The notes below the pieces were generated by a model, which did no database searches, had not been told where the DNA came from, and saw only the letters and a program-made list of their open reading frames with translations. 43,490 nucleotides of DNA from Ilumatobacteraceae bacterium (lineage in GTDB: Bacteria > Actinomycetota > Acidimicrobiia > Acidimicrobiales > Ilumatobacteraceae): contig JAFMNE010000016.1 in assembly GCA_017859395.1 (NCBI GenBank), forward strand, positions 1-43,490, given 5' to 3'. Position 1 is the stretch's first letter, and every line of letters starts with the position of its first letter. Positions 36,717 to 43,490 of the stretch are shown here, piece by piece. Position numbers and translations under genes: made by a program.

Positions 36717-37498
36717 CACTCCTCGTCAGAGGATTCAGCCACTGTGGTGTCGGTGGCCACCTCGTCGGCGGTGGGGGCAACCACACCCGCGTCAACGGCG
36801 CCCAACTCAGGCAGACGCGGCGCCCACGGCGGCATTGAGACGTCGTCGCCGCGGGGCACGAATGCGACCACCATCACCATGCCGTCAGCGCTCACCCGAA
36901 TCTCGTCCATATCGGCGATGTATCGGCTGCCGTCGTCGGTATCGGTGTAGCTGTTCCACACCACCACCGACAATTCCCCATCGACCTCGTCGCCGGTGTC
37001 TGGGTCAACACAGGTGTCTTCACCCTCGGTGTACGATGCGCCACCAAGCTGGTCAGCGGGGAACGTCAACGAGTCGTTGGCAAGTTCCACACCGTAGGTC
37101 TCCAAGAACACGCCCAGATCGGCGCGCGACCCAACCGCACGCGAGGTGTACGGGTGCCAGTGGATCACGCCGTCGTTGTGAGAGTGGATGCCGGTCGACA
37201 AGAACTCGGTGTTGACGAACTGCCCTTGGGAATTCCGATCTTCGAGGTCGCCTTCGAGCTGGAACCACTGGCCGCAGATATCAAAGCCGTACGCGAGGTG
37301 CCAATGGTCGTTGATGGTCGGCGGGTTGTCATCGGCGGCGGGCAGCGACTGCCGGGCATACACAATGGAGGCCACCCCAAGCACCAGCACCAACATGACG
37401 ACGATTGGGAACACCGAGCCACCCTGGAAACGCACGGCGCGGGAGCCGCCCTTGCCCGCAAGTTTGGCGGCTTTCTTGGTCGATGAAGTTCCTGCCAC
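36716..37498 (-). CDS. Membrane-anchored His-rich protein of unknown function
   Basis: A 260-residue protein with a basic N-terminus, one membrane helix at about 29-48 and an extracytoplasmic domain. The domain has DHWHLAYGFDICGQW (His65, His67, Cys75) and then GIHSHNDGVIHWHPY (His105, His107, His113, His115), a spacing that suggests a metal site. I recall similar HWHAAYG/GIHTHGDGLIHxHPF patterns in other actinobacterial hypothetical proteins, but no function. The C-terminal tail is rich in Asp, Glu and Val. The GTG at 37498 follows TAGCCT by seven bases, so this gene leads a leaderless operon with the guanylyltransferase and the degenerate epimerase. Role unknown; glycan sensing, metal handling or an enzyme are all possible. 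Confidence 0.75.
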   Translation of the reverse strand: MAGTSSTKKAAKLAGKGGSRAVRFQGGSVFPIVVMLVLVLGVASIVYARQSLPAADDNPPTINDHWHLAYGFDICGQWFQLEGDLEDRNSQGQFVNTEFLSTGIHSHNDGVIHWHPYTSRAVGSRADLGVFLETYGVELANDSLTFPADQLGGASYTEGEDTCVDPDTGDEVDGELSVVVWNSYTDTDDGSRYIADMDEIRVSADGMVMVVAFVPRGDDVSMPPWAPRLPELGAVDAGVVAPTADEVATDTTVAESSDEE

Positions 37499-37505
37499 GC
37501 CCCGC

Positions 37506-37511
37506 AGGCTA
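37506..37511 (-). promoter_or_regulatory. -10 element for the His-rich protein operon
   Basis: TAGCCT on the minus strand, then GCGGGGC and the GTG at 37498. It lies just past the stop of the glycosyltransferase gene at 37529, so it starts a separate transcription unit. Confidence 0.55.
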
Positions 37512-37528
37512 TCGGCATGAACTCCCGC

Positions 37529-38782
37529 TCACCGGTCGGGCGCAAGGACCTCGTCATAGGCCCGGCCAACAGCTGCAGGGGACGCATTCTCGATCACCCA
37601 CGCGCGACCCCGCTCCCCCATCGCCACGAGCGCGTCCGGGTCCGCCAGCATCTCAGCGATGGCGGCACAGAACGCGTCCACATCGTCGGGTGGCACACGG
37701 CGGCCAGCGTCGGCGGCTGCCACGATGCGCGCGACCTCCGTGTCGTCGTCGATGGCCGCCAACACAGCGCGGCCCGCAGCCAGCACCGTGTAGGTCTTCG
37801 ATGGCACGCTCACATCGCCGAGGCCTCGTCGTAGCGGCACCACATGCACGTCGGCCGATGCCAGCACCTCACCGAGTCGTTCCACCGGCTGATAATCGAC
37901 GGTGGTGAGGTTGGGTAGCCGGGCCGCGGCACGGTCAAGATCCGGTCGCGCGGCACCATTGCCATTGATGATGAACCGCACCTCGGGAAGGCGTTCGGCC
38001 GCCGTCACCATCATGTCGAGTGACTGCGAGAACCCGCAGTTTCCGGCGTACATCACCACCGGGGCATCGCCGGGGGCGAACTCATCGAGGTAGGCGGTGG
38101 CCGCGCCGGCACGACCCGGCGCGCGGGCGATATCGACACGGACACGCTCGGCATCAACGAAGTTGGGGATCACGACCACGTCGGTGTCTGCTCGGCGTAC
38201 CCGGGCAAGTTTCGTGCGCACATTGGTTGCCAAATCATCGCTCAACACGGTGACGGCGTCGGCAGCGGCGTAGGTACGGCGCTCCAACCACTCGGCGAGA
38301 GCGATGACTCTTGGCGAGGTGATTGCCCCGGTCCGCACTGCTGCATCGGGGAACACATCTTGAATGTTGAACACGGCACGCGCCGAGCGCAGACGCGCCA
38401 CCCACACCCCCACTGGGCCGAGCGTGAGCGGCGGGCTCATCGCGAGCACCGCCTCCACACGACGGCGTGGCCCAACTCGTAATGCGGCCACTCCGGCAAG
38501 AGCCGTGAAGCCCCCAAAACCGAGCGCGCGTCGCAGCAGGCGTCGACGGTCATCACCGGGGAATGGATGCACGCGGGTGACGGAACCCCAATCCGTACTC
38601 TCAGTTCGCCACCAGCGGCCGCTCCAGCCCGGTGCGATCGCATGATCGCGGTACCACGGCAGCGATGTCACCACATGGATCTCATGCCCGCGGGCCGCGA
38701 GTTCGTCGACGATGCCGGTCATCACCGAGCCGGTGGGTGCCGTATCGGGGGCGAAGTGTGGGCAGAGCACCACGATCTTCAT
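37529..38782 (-). CDS. GT4-family glycosyltransferase, WbuB-like
   Basis: A 417-residue GT-B enzyme starting MKIVVLCPHFAPDTAPTGSV, a pattern typical of WbuB/WcaI-type transferases. The middle has FNIQDVFPDAAVRTGAI and TVLSDDLATNV, and the donor half has VMYAGNCGFSQSLDMMV and VSVPSKTYTVLAAGRAVLA. The EX7E motif of classic GT4 is not clear here; the PSK-Y-x-AAGR form is usual for this subgroup. The ATG at 38782 overlaps the upstream stop as TGATG. It is the last gene of the rmlC-to-glycosyltransferase operon. A deoxy- or aminosugar donor is likely but unproven. Confidence 0.9.
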   Translation of the reverse strand: MKIVVLCPHFAPDTAPTGSVMTGIVDELAARGHEIHVVTSLPWYRDHAIAPGWSGRWWRTESTDWGSVTRVHPFPGDDRRRLLRRALGFGGFTALAGVAALRVGPRRRVEAVLAMSPPLTLGPVGVWVARLRSARAVFNIQDVFPDAAVRTGAITSPRVIALAEWLERRTYAAADAVTVLSDDLATNVRTKLARVRRADTDVVVIPNFVDAERVRVDIARAPGRAGAATAYLDEFAPGDAPVVMYAGNCGFSQSLDMMVTAAERLPEVRFIINGNGAARPDLDRAAARLPNLTTVDYQPVERLGEVLASADVHVVPLRRGLGDVSVPSKTYTVLAAGRAVLAAIDDDTEVARIVAAADAGRRVPPDDVDAFCAAIAEMLADPDALVAMGERGRAWVIENASPAAVGRAYDEVLAPDR

Positions 38783-39915
38783 CAGCGTGCCTCCAGTGCT
38801 CGCTGATACGCGCCGATCAGGGCGGTGCCGGAGGCGGCCAGGGTGTAGTCCTGTGCGCGCTGCCGACCAGCCGCGATCACATCATCAGGAGATGCCAGAA
38901 CGTTGTTAATGGCGTCGGCCCACTCTCGCGACGATGCCCCGACGAGGCGGGCAGCAGTTCCATTGTCGGCAACCTCGCGGAGCGCTCCGATATCGGCGGC
39001 GATCACCGGCGTGCCCGCCGACATCGCCTCCACCAACGGGGCCCCGAAACCTTCGTACTCACTCGGGAACACCAGCGCGTCAGCACCGACGATGAGTGCA
39101 TCACGCGTGGCCGTTGGCACTCGCCCGGCGCGCACCACACGACGGCCCAACCCGTACCGCTCGATATCTGCCATCACCTGCGCCTCCGCCGTCCCCTGCC
39201 CCCCGCACAGCACCAGCATGACGTCGTCATCGAGATACGTCATCGCCTCGAGCAGTCGGTGATGGCCTTTGTGCGGGTGGGTGATCGCCGGGTACACGAG
39301 TAACTGCCGGTTCGTGGTTCCCATGTCGTGGCGCACCTGCGCCACGGTTGCCTCGTCGGACGCCAGCGGTTCCATCCCGTGCGGCACCACCACAACCCGG
39401 TCGAGATCAATCCCGTATGCCGCGCATATGTCACTGGCCACGTACGAGGTTGGGGCGCACACCACCGCGGCTCGGCGCACCGACTGGGGCATCATCGTGC
39501 GCAGGTACGTCAGTCGTCCTCGCGAGAAGTACTCCGGCAGGTGACGGAACTGCAGGTCGTGCACGGTGACCACACGGGGCGCGGCACCCCACAGCGGTGC
39601 CGTCCCGCCACCGTGATGCACGACGTCGGCTGTTCGTGTGGCGTACGCCAGCGGCCCATGTTCAAACGCGATACGCGCCGCCCGACGCGCAACCGGCCAT
39701 CGGGTGACCGACAGATGATGCACGCCGAGTTCGGGGCGAGCAGCCGCAAGATCGGCGCCGAGATGCACGGTGAGGTCCATGGACATGTCGTCGGTGGCAA
39801 CACGTGCCGCGCCGACCAGTTGACGTACCAGATACTCCTCGGATCCGCCGACGCGACCCGGTGCACACCAGGTCAGATTCACGGCGACCTGCACGACATC
39901 ATCGTGGCGCGTCAT
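38782..39915 (-). CDS. GT4-family glycosyltransferase
   Basis: A 377-residue GT-B glycosyltransferase. VNLTWCAPGRVGGSEEYLVR at the N-terminus, VVTVHDLQFRHLPEYFSRGR in the first half, LLVYPAITHPHKGHHRLLEA and the EX7E element SEYEGFGAPLVEAMSAGTPV are clear. The ATG at 39915 was chosen because it overlaps the upstream glycosyltransferase stop as ATGA; the frame is open upstream only as an overlap. It is likely to add one sugar of the rhamnose-containing glycan built by this operon. Confidence 0.92.
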   Translation of the reverse strand: MTRHDDVVQVAVNLTWCAPGRVGGSEEYLVRQLVGAARVATDDMSMDLTVHLGADLAAARPELGVHHLSVTRWPVARRAARIAFEHGPLAYATRTADVVHHGGGTAPLWGAAPRVVTVHDLQFRHLPEYFSRGRLTYLRTMMPQSVRRAAVVCAPTSYVASDICAAYGIDLDRVVVVPHGMEPLASDEATVAQVRHDMGTTNRQLLVYPAITHPHKGHHRLLEAMTYLDDDVMLVLCGGQGTAEAQVMADIERYGLGRRVVRAGRVPTATRDALIVGADALVFPSEYEGFGAPLVEAMSAGTPVIAADIGALREVADNGTAARLVGASSREWADAINNVLASPDDVIAAGRQRAQDYTLAASGTALIGAYQRALEAR

Positions 39916-41006
39916 CGACGACCCCGCGCTGAACTGAGGTGCTGGTACATCTCCACGTGCGCGTCCGCACACGCCGCCCACGACATGGCCGCTGCACGTG
40001 TGTGCCCCGCCGTGCTCAACGCTGCTCGGTCCGCCAGCGCCGCGACCAATCCATCGGCGATGGATGCCACGTTGTAGGGGTCGACCAGCACCGCCGCACC
40101 CCCGGCCACTTCCTCGGTGGCCGTACCCTGGCTGGTCACCACCGGCGTTCCCGCAGCCATTGCCTCGAGCACAGGCAAACCGAATCCCTCGTCCTCACTG
40201 GGGTACGCCACCACCTGGGCCAGGTCGTAGAGCACCGTGAGATCGTCACGGTCGACCGCGCCGAGAAGCCGCACGCGTTCGCTGTCGATGGCGCCGAGTT
40301 CTTCGGCCACTCCTCCCCAACCGGCAGCTCCCGCAACGACGAGCGGCGGCAGATCGTCGCGCGAGAGCACCGCGGCCACCAACCGTGCCAGATTCTTCCG
40401 CGGCTCCAATGTGGCCACGGCGAGAATCATCTCGCCGGGGAGATCGAAACGCGTGCGCACCCGCTCACGCTCCGCATCGGTGACCGCGACCGGGTCCACG
40501 CCCCAGCCGATGACGCGCACCCGGTCGGCCGGCACACCAGCGTGTACCACCCGGTCGGCCACGACATGTGATGGGCACACCACGGCATCGCAGTCCGCGG
40601 CACGCCGCACCGCACGGGTGAGCAGGCGCGCACCGTGACGGGTCAGCCGCTCCGGGCGATCCAAAAAGGCGACGTCATGCAATGTGACCACTCGCGGTGC
40701 GCGCGCGGGAGCAGGTATCTGCGCAGTTGCATGCGCCACGTCGACTGCGCCGGTGGCAGATTCGATGTGTGGCCACCCGATACGGGTCCACGCCTCATAG
40801 AGCCACGGCCGCGCCAACGGCAGTGCGTGCACCGGCATTGGCGGCACTGCGGCAGGCGGGCGTCGATGGCGGCCAGCGACCGGCACCATCTCGACGTCGT
40901 CGCGAGTCATTAACTCGTCGAGCAGTCGCAACGTGGCCACCCCGGTGCCGCCGGGCACCTCATGCCAGCACTGCTCGAGGGTGAACGCGACTCGAGGTGT
41001 GTTCAT
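39912..41006 (-). CDS. GT4-family glycosyltransferase
   Basis: A 364-residue GT-B glycosyltransferase, possibly a mannosyl- or rhamnosyltransferase. The N-terminus contains CWHEVPGGTGVATLRLLDEL, the middle has RVVTLHDVAFLDRPERLTRH, and the donor site has AVATLEPRKNLARLVAAV and the EX7E element SEDEGFGLPVLEAMAAGTPV. The ATG at 41006 is 16 bases after the rmlD stop, so it belongs to the rhamnose operon. It is related to the next gene in the operon and may have arisen by duplication. Confidence 0.92.
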   Translation of the reverse strand: MNTPRVAFTLEQCWHEVPGGTGVATLRLLDELMTRDDVEMVPVAGRHRRPPAAVPPMPVHALPLARPWLYEAWTRIGWPHIESATGAVDVAHATAQIPAPARAPRVVTLHDVAFLDRPERLTRHGARLLTRAVRRAADCDAVVCPSHVVADRVVHAGVPADRVRVIGWGVDPVAVTDAERERVRTRFDLPGEMILAVATLEPRKNLARLVAAVLSRDDLPPLVVAGAAGWGGVAEELGAIDSERVRLLGAVDRDDLTVLYDLAQVVAYPSEDEGFGLPVLEAMAAGTPVVTSQGTATEEVAGGAAVLVDPYNVASIADGLVAALADRAALSTAGHTRAAAMSWAACADAHVEMYQHLSSARGRR

Positions 41007-41022
41007 CGCGTCGCGACGGTGC

Positions 41023-41877
41023 TCACCGCTGCGTCAGTTCGGCGACGAGTTCACCGAGCGGGTCGAGGTAGTGACGCAGCGGAGCCCGGCCGGCGAGACG
41101 CCACGCACGGTTGTCGAGCACGCTGTTCGCCGGACGCGGAGCGGGCCGCGGCGGATTGAGATCAGCAGTCGCAATCGGGTGCACCATGCCGGGGTCACGG
41201 CCTGCGGCCGCGACGATGTCGCGCACGAACCCGAACCACGACACTGCTCCCTGATTGGTGAGATGCCACGTGCCACTCATGCGTTCCACCGCGACCTCGC
41301 GCAGAGCAACCGCAAGGTCGGCAGTGAAGGTGGGGTGTCCACGCTGGTCATCGACGAATGACAACTGATCGCGTTCACCGATCAGGCGTAACACGGTGGC
41401 CACCATGTTCGCCCCGTGGGCGCCGCACACCCACGACGTGCGAACTACTGCCGCGTCATCGCCGGCTTCGCGTTCACCGGCAAGTTTCGACGCCCCGTAC
41501 ACCGAGGCCGGGGCCGGGTTGTCCCATTCGTGATACGGATCGGCTTTCGTGCCGTCGAACACGTAGTCCGTGCTGACCGTCACGAGGTGGGCGCCGGCTG
41601 CAGTACTGGCCTCGCGCAACCACCGCACAGCGAGCCCATTGGTAGCCATGGCCCGCTCGGGGTCTGATTCGCATGCGTCGACCGCGGTCCACGCGGCGCA
41701 ATTCACCACGGTGTCGGGCCGAAGCGAACTGATGGCAGCGTGCACCATCGACCGATCGCAGATATCCAGTCGCCCGCGACCAACAGCAACCACCTCGTCA
41801 CCATGCGCAGTGCAGTGCGCGGCGAGGTCGTGGCCGAGTTGACCGTCAGCGCCGGTGATGAGAATCCGCACGACCAC
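41023..41877 (-). CDS. rmlD: dTDP-4-dehydrorhamnose reductase
   Basis: A 284-residue short-chain dehydrogenase that makes dTDP-L-rhamnose in the last pathway step. The nucleotide loop is ITGADGQLGHDLA, followed by NCAAWTAVDACESDPERA, the STDYVFDG block and the catalytic SVYGASKLAGE (Tyr, Lys), all hallmarks of RmlD. Starts at GTG 41877 or GTG 41871 are both possible; neither has a strong ribosome site. It lies 54 bases after rmlB. dTDP-rhamnose would feed the three glycosyltransferases downstream. A rmlA gene is not recognised in the window unless the nucleotidyltransferase at 35730 serves that role. Confidence 0.95.
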   Translation of the reverse strand: MVVRILITGADGQLGHDLAAHCTAHGDEVVAVGRGRLDICDRSMVHAAISSLRPDTVVNCAAWTAVDACESDPERAMATNGLAVRWLREASTAAGAHLVTVSTDYVFDGTKADPYHEWDNPAPASVYGASKLAGEREAGDDAAVVRTSWVCGAHGANMVATVLRLIGERDQLSFVDDQRGHPTFTADLAVALREVAVERMSGTWHLTNQGAVSWFGFVRDIVAAAGRDPGMVHPIATADLNPPRPAPRPANSVLDNRAWRLAGRAPLRHYLDPLGELVAELTQR

Positions 41878-41931
41878 ATTCTGGCCGCTGACGCGCGCGA
41901 CCAGACGCCACCGTGGCCTGCAGGCCGGATA

Positions 41932-42903
41932 TCAGGTGGCGATGCGCGCCTTCAGCGGCTCCCACCAATCGCGGTTGGCGCGGTACCACTCAACGGTTTC
42001 AGCGAGACCGGTCTCGAAGTCGCGGGTCAACGACCACCCGAGCTCGGTGATGCGACCGATGTCGACCGAGTAGCGACGGTCATGGCCGAGGCGATCCTCC
42101 ACCGGAGTGATGAAACTGTCGTCACGGCCGCATAGTTCGAGCAGTCGGTAGGTGATCTCCCGGTTGGTGATCTCGTTGTGGGCGCCAATGTTGTACACCT
42201 CACCCACGTCGCCGCGTTCCAGCACCACCTGCACCGCCCGGTTGTGGTCCTCCACATGGATCCAGTCGCGGATGTTGCCACCGTCGCCGTACAACGGCAC
42301 CGACTTCCCATCGAGCAGGTTCGTGGTGAACAACGGGATCAGTTTCTCGGGGAACTGATACGGCCCGTAGTTGTTGGAGCACCGGGTGACGACGACGGGC
42401 AGGCCATAGGTCGTCACGTAACTGAGAGCGATGAGGTCACTGCCGGCTTTGGCGGCCGAATAGGGGCTGCGCGGTCCGAGGCGATCGAGTTCGTGGAATG
42501 ACCCCTCGTCGATGGAGCCGTAGGTCTCATCGGTGGAGATATGTACGAACCGTTCGATGCCCTGTCGGTTGGCCACATCGCACATCACGTTGGTGCCGAA
42601 CACGTTGGTATGCACGAAGGCGTACGGGTCGACGATCGACCGGTCGACATGGCTCTCGGCGGCGAAGTGGACCACCACCTCGTGGCCGGCCATGGCCGCC
42701 TCGACTGCATCACGGTCGCAGATGTCGCCCTGTACGAACGCACACCGACCCGACCCGTCCTCGACGAGATCGGCGATATTGGCGTAGTTGCCGGCATAGG
42801 TCAACTTGTCGAACACGGTGACGGTGTGATCGCTGTTGGCGAGCAACCACCGGACGTAGTTCGAACCAATGAACCCGGCCGCGCCGGTGACGAAGTACTT
42901 CAT
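41932..42903 (-). CDS. rmlB: dTDP-glucose 4,6-dehydratase
   Basis: A 323-residue enzyme converting dTDP-glucose to dTDP-4-keto-6-deoxyglucose. The sequence starts MKYFVTGAAGFIGSNYVRWL and has FAAESHVDRSIVDPYAFVHT, the ISTDETYGSI block (Asp-Glu catalytic pair), SPYSAAKAGSD (Tyr, Lys) and RCSNNYGPYQFPEKLIPL, all diagnostic of RmlB. The ATG at 42903 was chosen: GAGGA lies about eight bases upstream and the family N-terminus begins there. It lies 19 bases after rmlC. Confidence 0.97.
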   Translation of the reverse strand: MKYFVTGAAGFIGSNYVRWLLANSDHTVTVFDKLTYAGNYANIADLVEDGSGRCAFVQGDICDRDAVEAAMAGHEVVVHFAAESHVDRSIVDPYAFVHTNVFGTNVMCDVANRQGIERFVHISTDETYGSIDEGSFHELDRLGPRSPYSAAKAGSDLIALSYVTTYGLPVVVTRCSNNYGPYQFPEKLIPLFTTNLLDGKSVPLYGDGGNIRDWIHVEDHNRAVQVVLERGDVGEVYNIGAHNEITNREITYRLLELCGRDDSFITPVEDRLGHDRRYSVDIGRITELGWSLTRDFETGLAETVEWYRANRDWWEPLKARIAT

Positions 42904-42922
42904 GATCTGGTCCTCGTGTACC

Positions 42923-43489
42923 TCAGGTGCGCATCGGCCAGTAGGGGCGACGCCCCTCTGGGAGATCGGCACGTAACGGGTTGGTGCGGTCGCGTTCAGA
43001 CACGATCGGGTCGCTCACTCCCCAATCGGCGCCGATCACCGGGTCGTTCCACGCCACACCGAGTTCGTCTGCCGTGTTGTAGTACCCGTCGACCAGATAC
43101 GTCATCACCACGTCGGTGCTGGCAGCGAAGCCGTGGGCGACCCCCGGCGGGATGAACACACCCCAATGGTTCTCACCGGAGATGTCGAAACAGGCCGTTG
43201 CGCCGTCGGTGGGGCCACCGTCGCGCAGATCGTGCAGCACTACGCGCGCCGTGCCAGCGGGCACGTACCAGTAGTCGGCTTGATGCAGGTGGTAGTGAAG
43301 GCCGACGAGGGCACCGGCTTGTTTGTTCGACCGGTTCGACTGGATCATCTCGCGGGCGTTCGGGATCCATTCGCGACGGTAGGTCTCGATGAACAGGCCG
43401 CGTTCGTCGCCATGCAGGGTGGGTTGCACCACCCACACTCCGTCGATGTCGACGCCGATGGCGTCGGCGCAACTCAGTACATCAGGCAT
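42923..43489 (-). CDS. rmlC: dTDP-4-dehydrorhamnose 3,5-epimerase
   Basis: A 188-residue cupin-fold epimerase of the rhamnose pathway. GVWVVQPTLHGDERGLFIET, ALVGLHYHLHQADYWYVPAG (catalytic His in GLHYH), VVLHDLRDGG, FIPPGVAHGF and VDGYYNTADELGVAWNDP are clear family features. The ATG at 43489 lies one base from the window edge; the N-terminus looks complete in length, but an earlier start outside the window cannot be excluded. It is the first visible gene of the rmlC-rmlB-rmlD-glycosyltransferase operon. Confidence 0.93.
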   Translation of the reverse strand: MPDVLSCADAIGVDIDGVWVVQPTLHGDERGLFIETYRREWIPNAREMIQSNRSNKQAGALVGLHYHLHQADYWYVPAGTARVVLHDLRDGGPTDGATACFDISGENHWGVFIPPGVAHGFAASTDVVMTYLVDGYYNTADELGVAWNDPVIGADWGVSDPIVSERDRTNPLRADLPEGRRPYWPMRT

Positions 43490-43490
43490 G

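Overview
This window is about 65% GC, densely packed, and looks like chromosome from a high-GC actinobacterium, most plausibly an uncultivated or marine/freshwater Acidimicrobiia-type lineage. That placement is inference. It rests on the actinobacterial families DUF3499 and DUF5719, two coenzyme F420 biosynthesis genes (CofE, CofD), a mycobacterial-type MenB, a group II truncated haemoglobin, and a SecA-RF2-FtsE-FtsX block. No tRNA, rRNA, CRISPR array, transposase or phage gene is visible. No stretch longer than about 230 bases lacks a gene; the longest gap is the divergent promoter region 1550-1779.

Layout. 1-1549: a glycine betaine/proline-type ABC importer (ATPase complete, permease cut by the window edge). 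1780-9622: mixed metabolism: a B12/siderophore-type binding protein without a signal peptide, a prolyl 4-hydroxylase-like oxygenase, CofE, a small CxxC membrane protein translationally coupled to MenB, a SpoU-type RNA methyltransferase, a globin coupled to an ABC-2 exporter, and a crotonase. 9682-15204: ftsX, ftsE, prfB and secA (all minus), linking cell division, translation termination and protein export. 15250-22956 (minus): ComF-like phosphoribosyltransferase, S-adenosylhomocysteinase, a Trm112-like protein, phosphomannomutase, a large PTPS-related membrane protein, a CPBP membrane protease and DUF3499. ftsH (plus) and a thioredoxin-like protein follow.

25581-43489 is an envelope glycan region: DUF5719 protein and a 1066-residue glycosyltransferase, a flippase-like protein, GDP-mannose 4,6-dehydratase, four GT4 glycosyltransferases, a mannose-1-phosphate guanylyltransferase-like enzyme, a degenerate epimerase, a His-rich membrane-anchored protein, and rmlD, rmlB and rmlC for dTDP-rhamnose. 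CofD sits inside this region. Phosphomannomutase, the guanylyltransferase and the dehydratase together give a route from mannose-6-phosphate through GDP-mannose to GDP-4-keto-6-deoxymannose, alongside dTDP-rhamnose. The order secA, comF, sahH, pmm, DUF3499, cofD, manB, glycosyltransferase, rmlD resembles the secA1 to rmlD stretch of the Mycobacterium tuberculosis chromosome as I recall it, with insertions.

Regulation. Many transcription-unit starts show a TAnnnT hexamer ending 6-7 bases before an ATG or GTG with no Shine-Dalgarno sequence, the signature of leaderless mRNAs. Inside operons, genes are joined by ATGA, GTGA, TGATG or 8-base overlaps. The items most worth a second look are the epimerase whose YxxxK catalytic pair is replaced, the codon-anomalous gmd gene, the nine-proline run at the start of FtsH, the His-rich protein in the glycan operon, and the CPVC membrane protein fused by overlap to menB.
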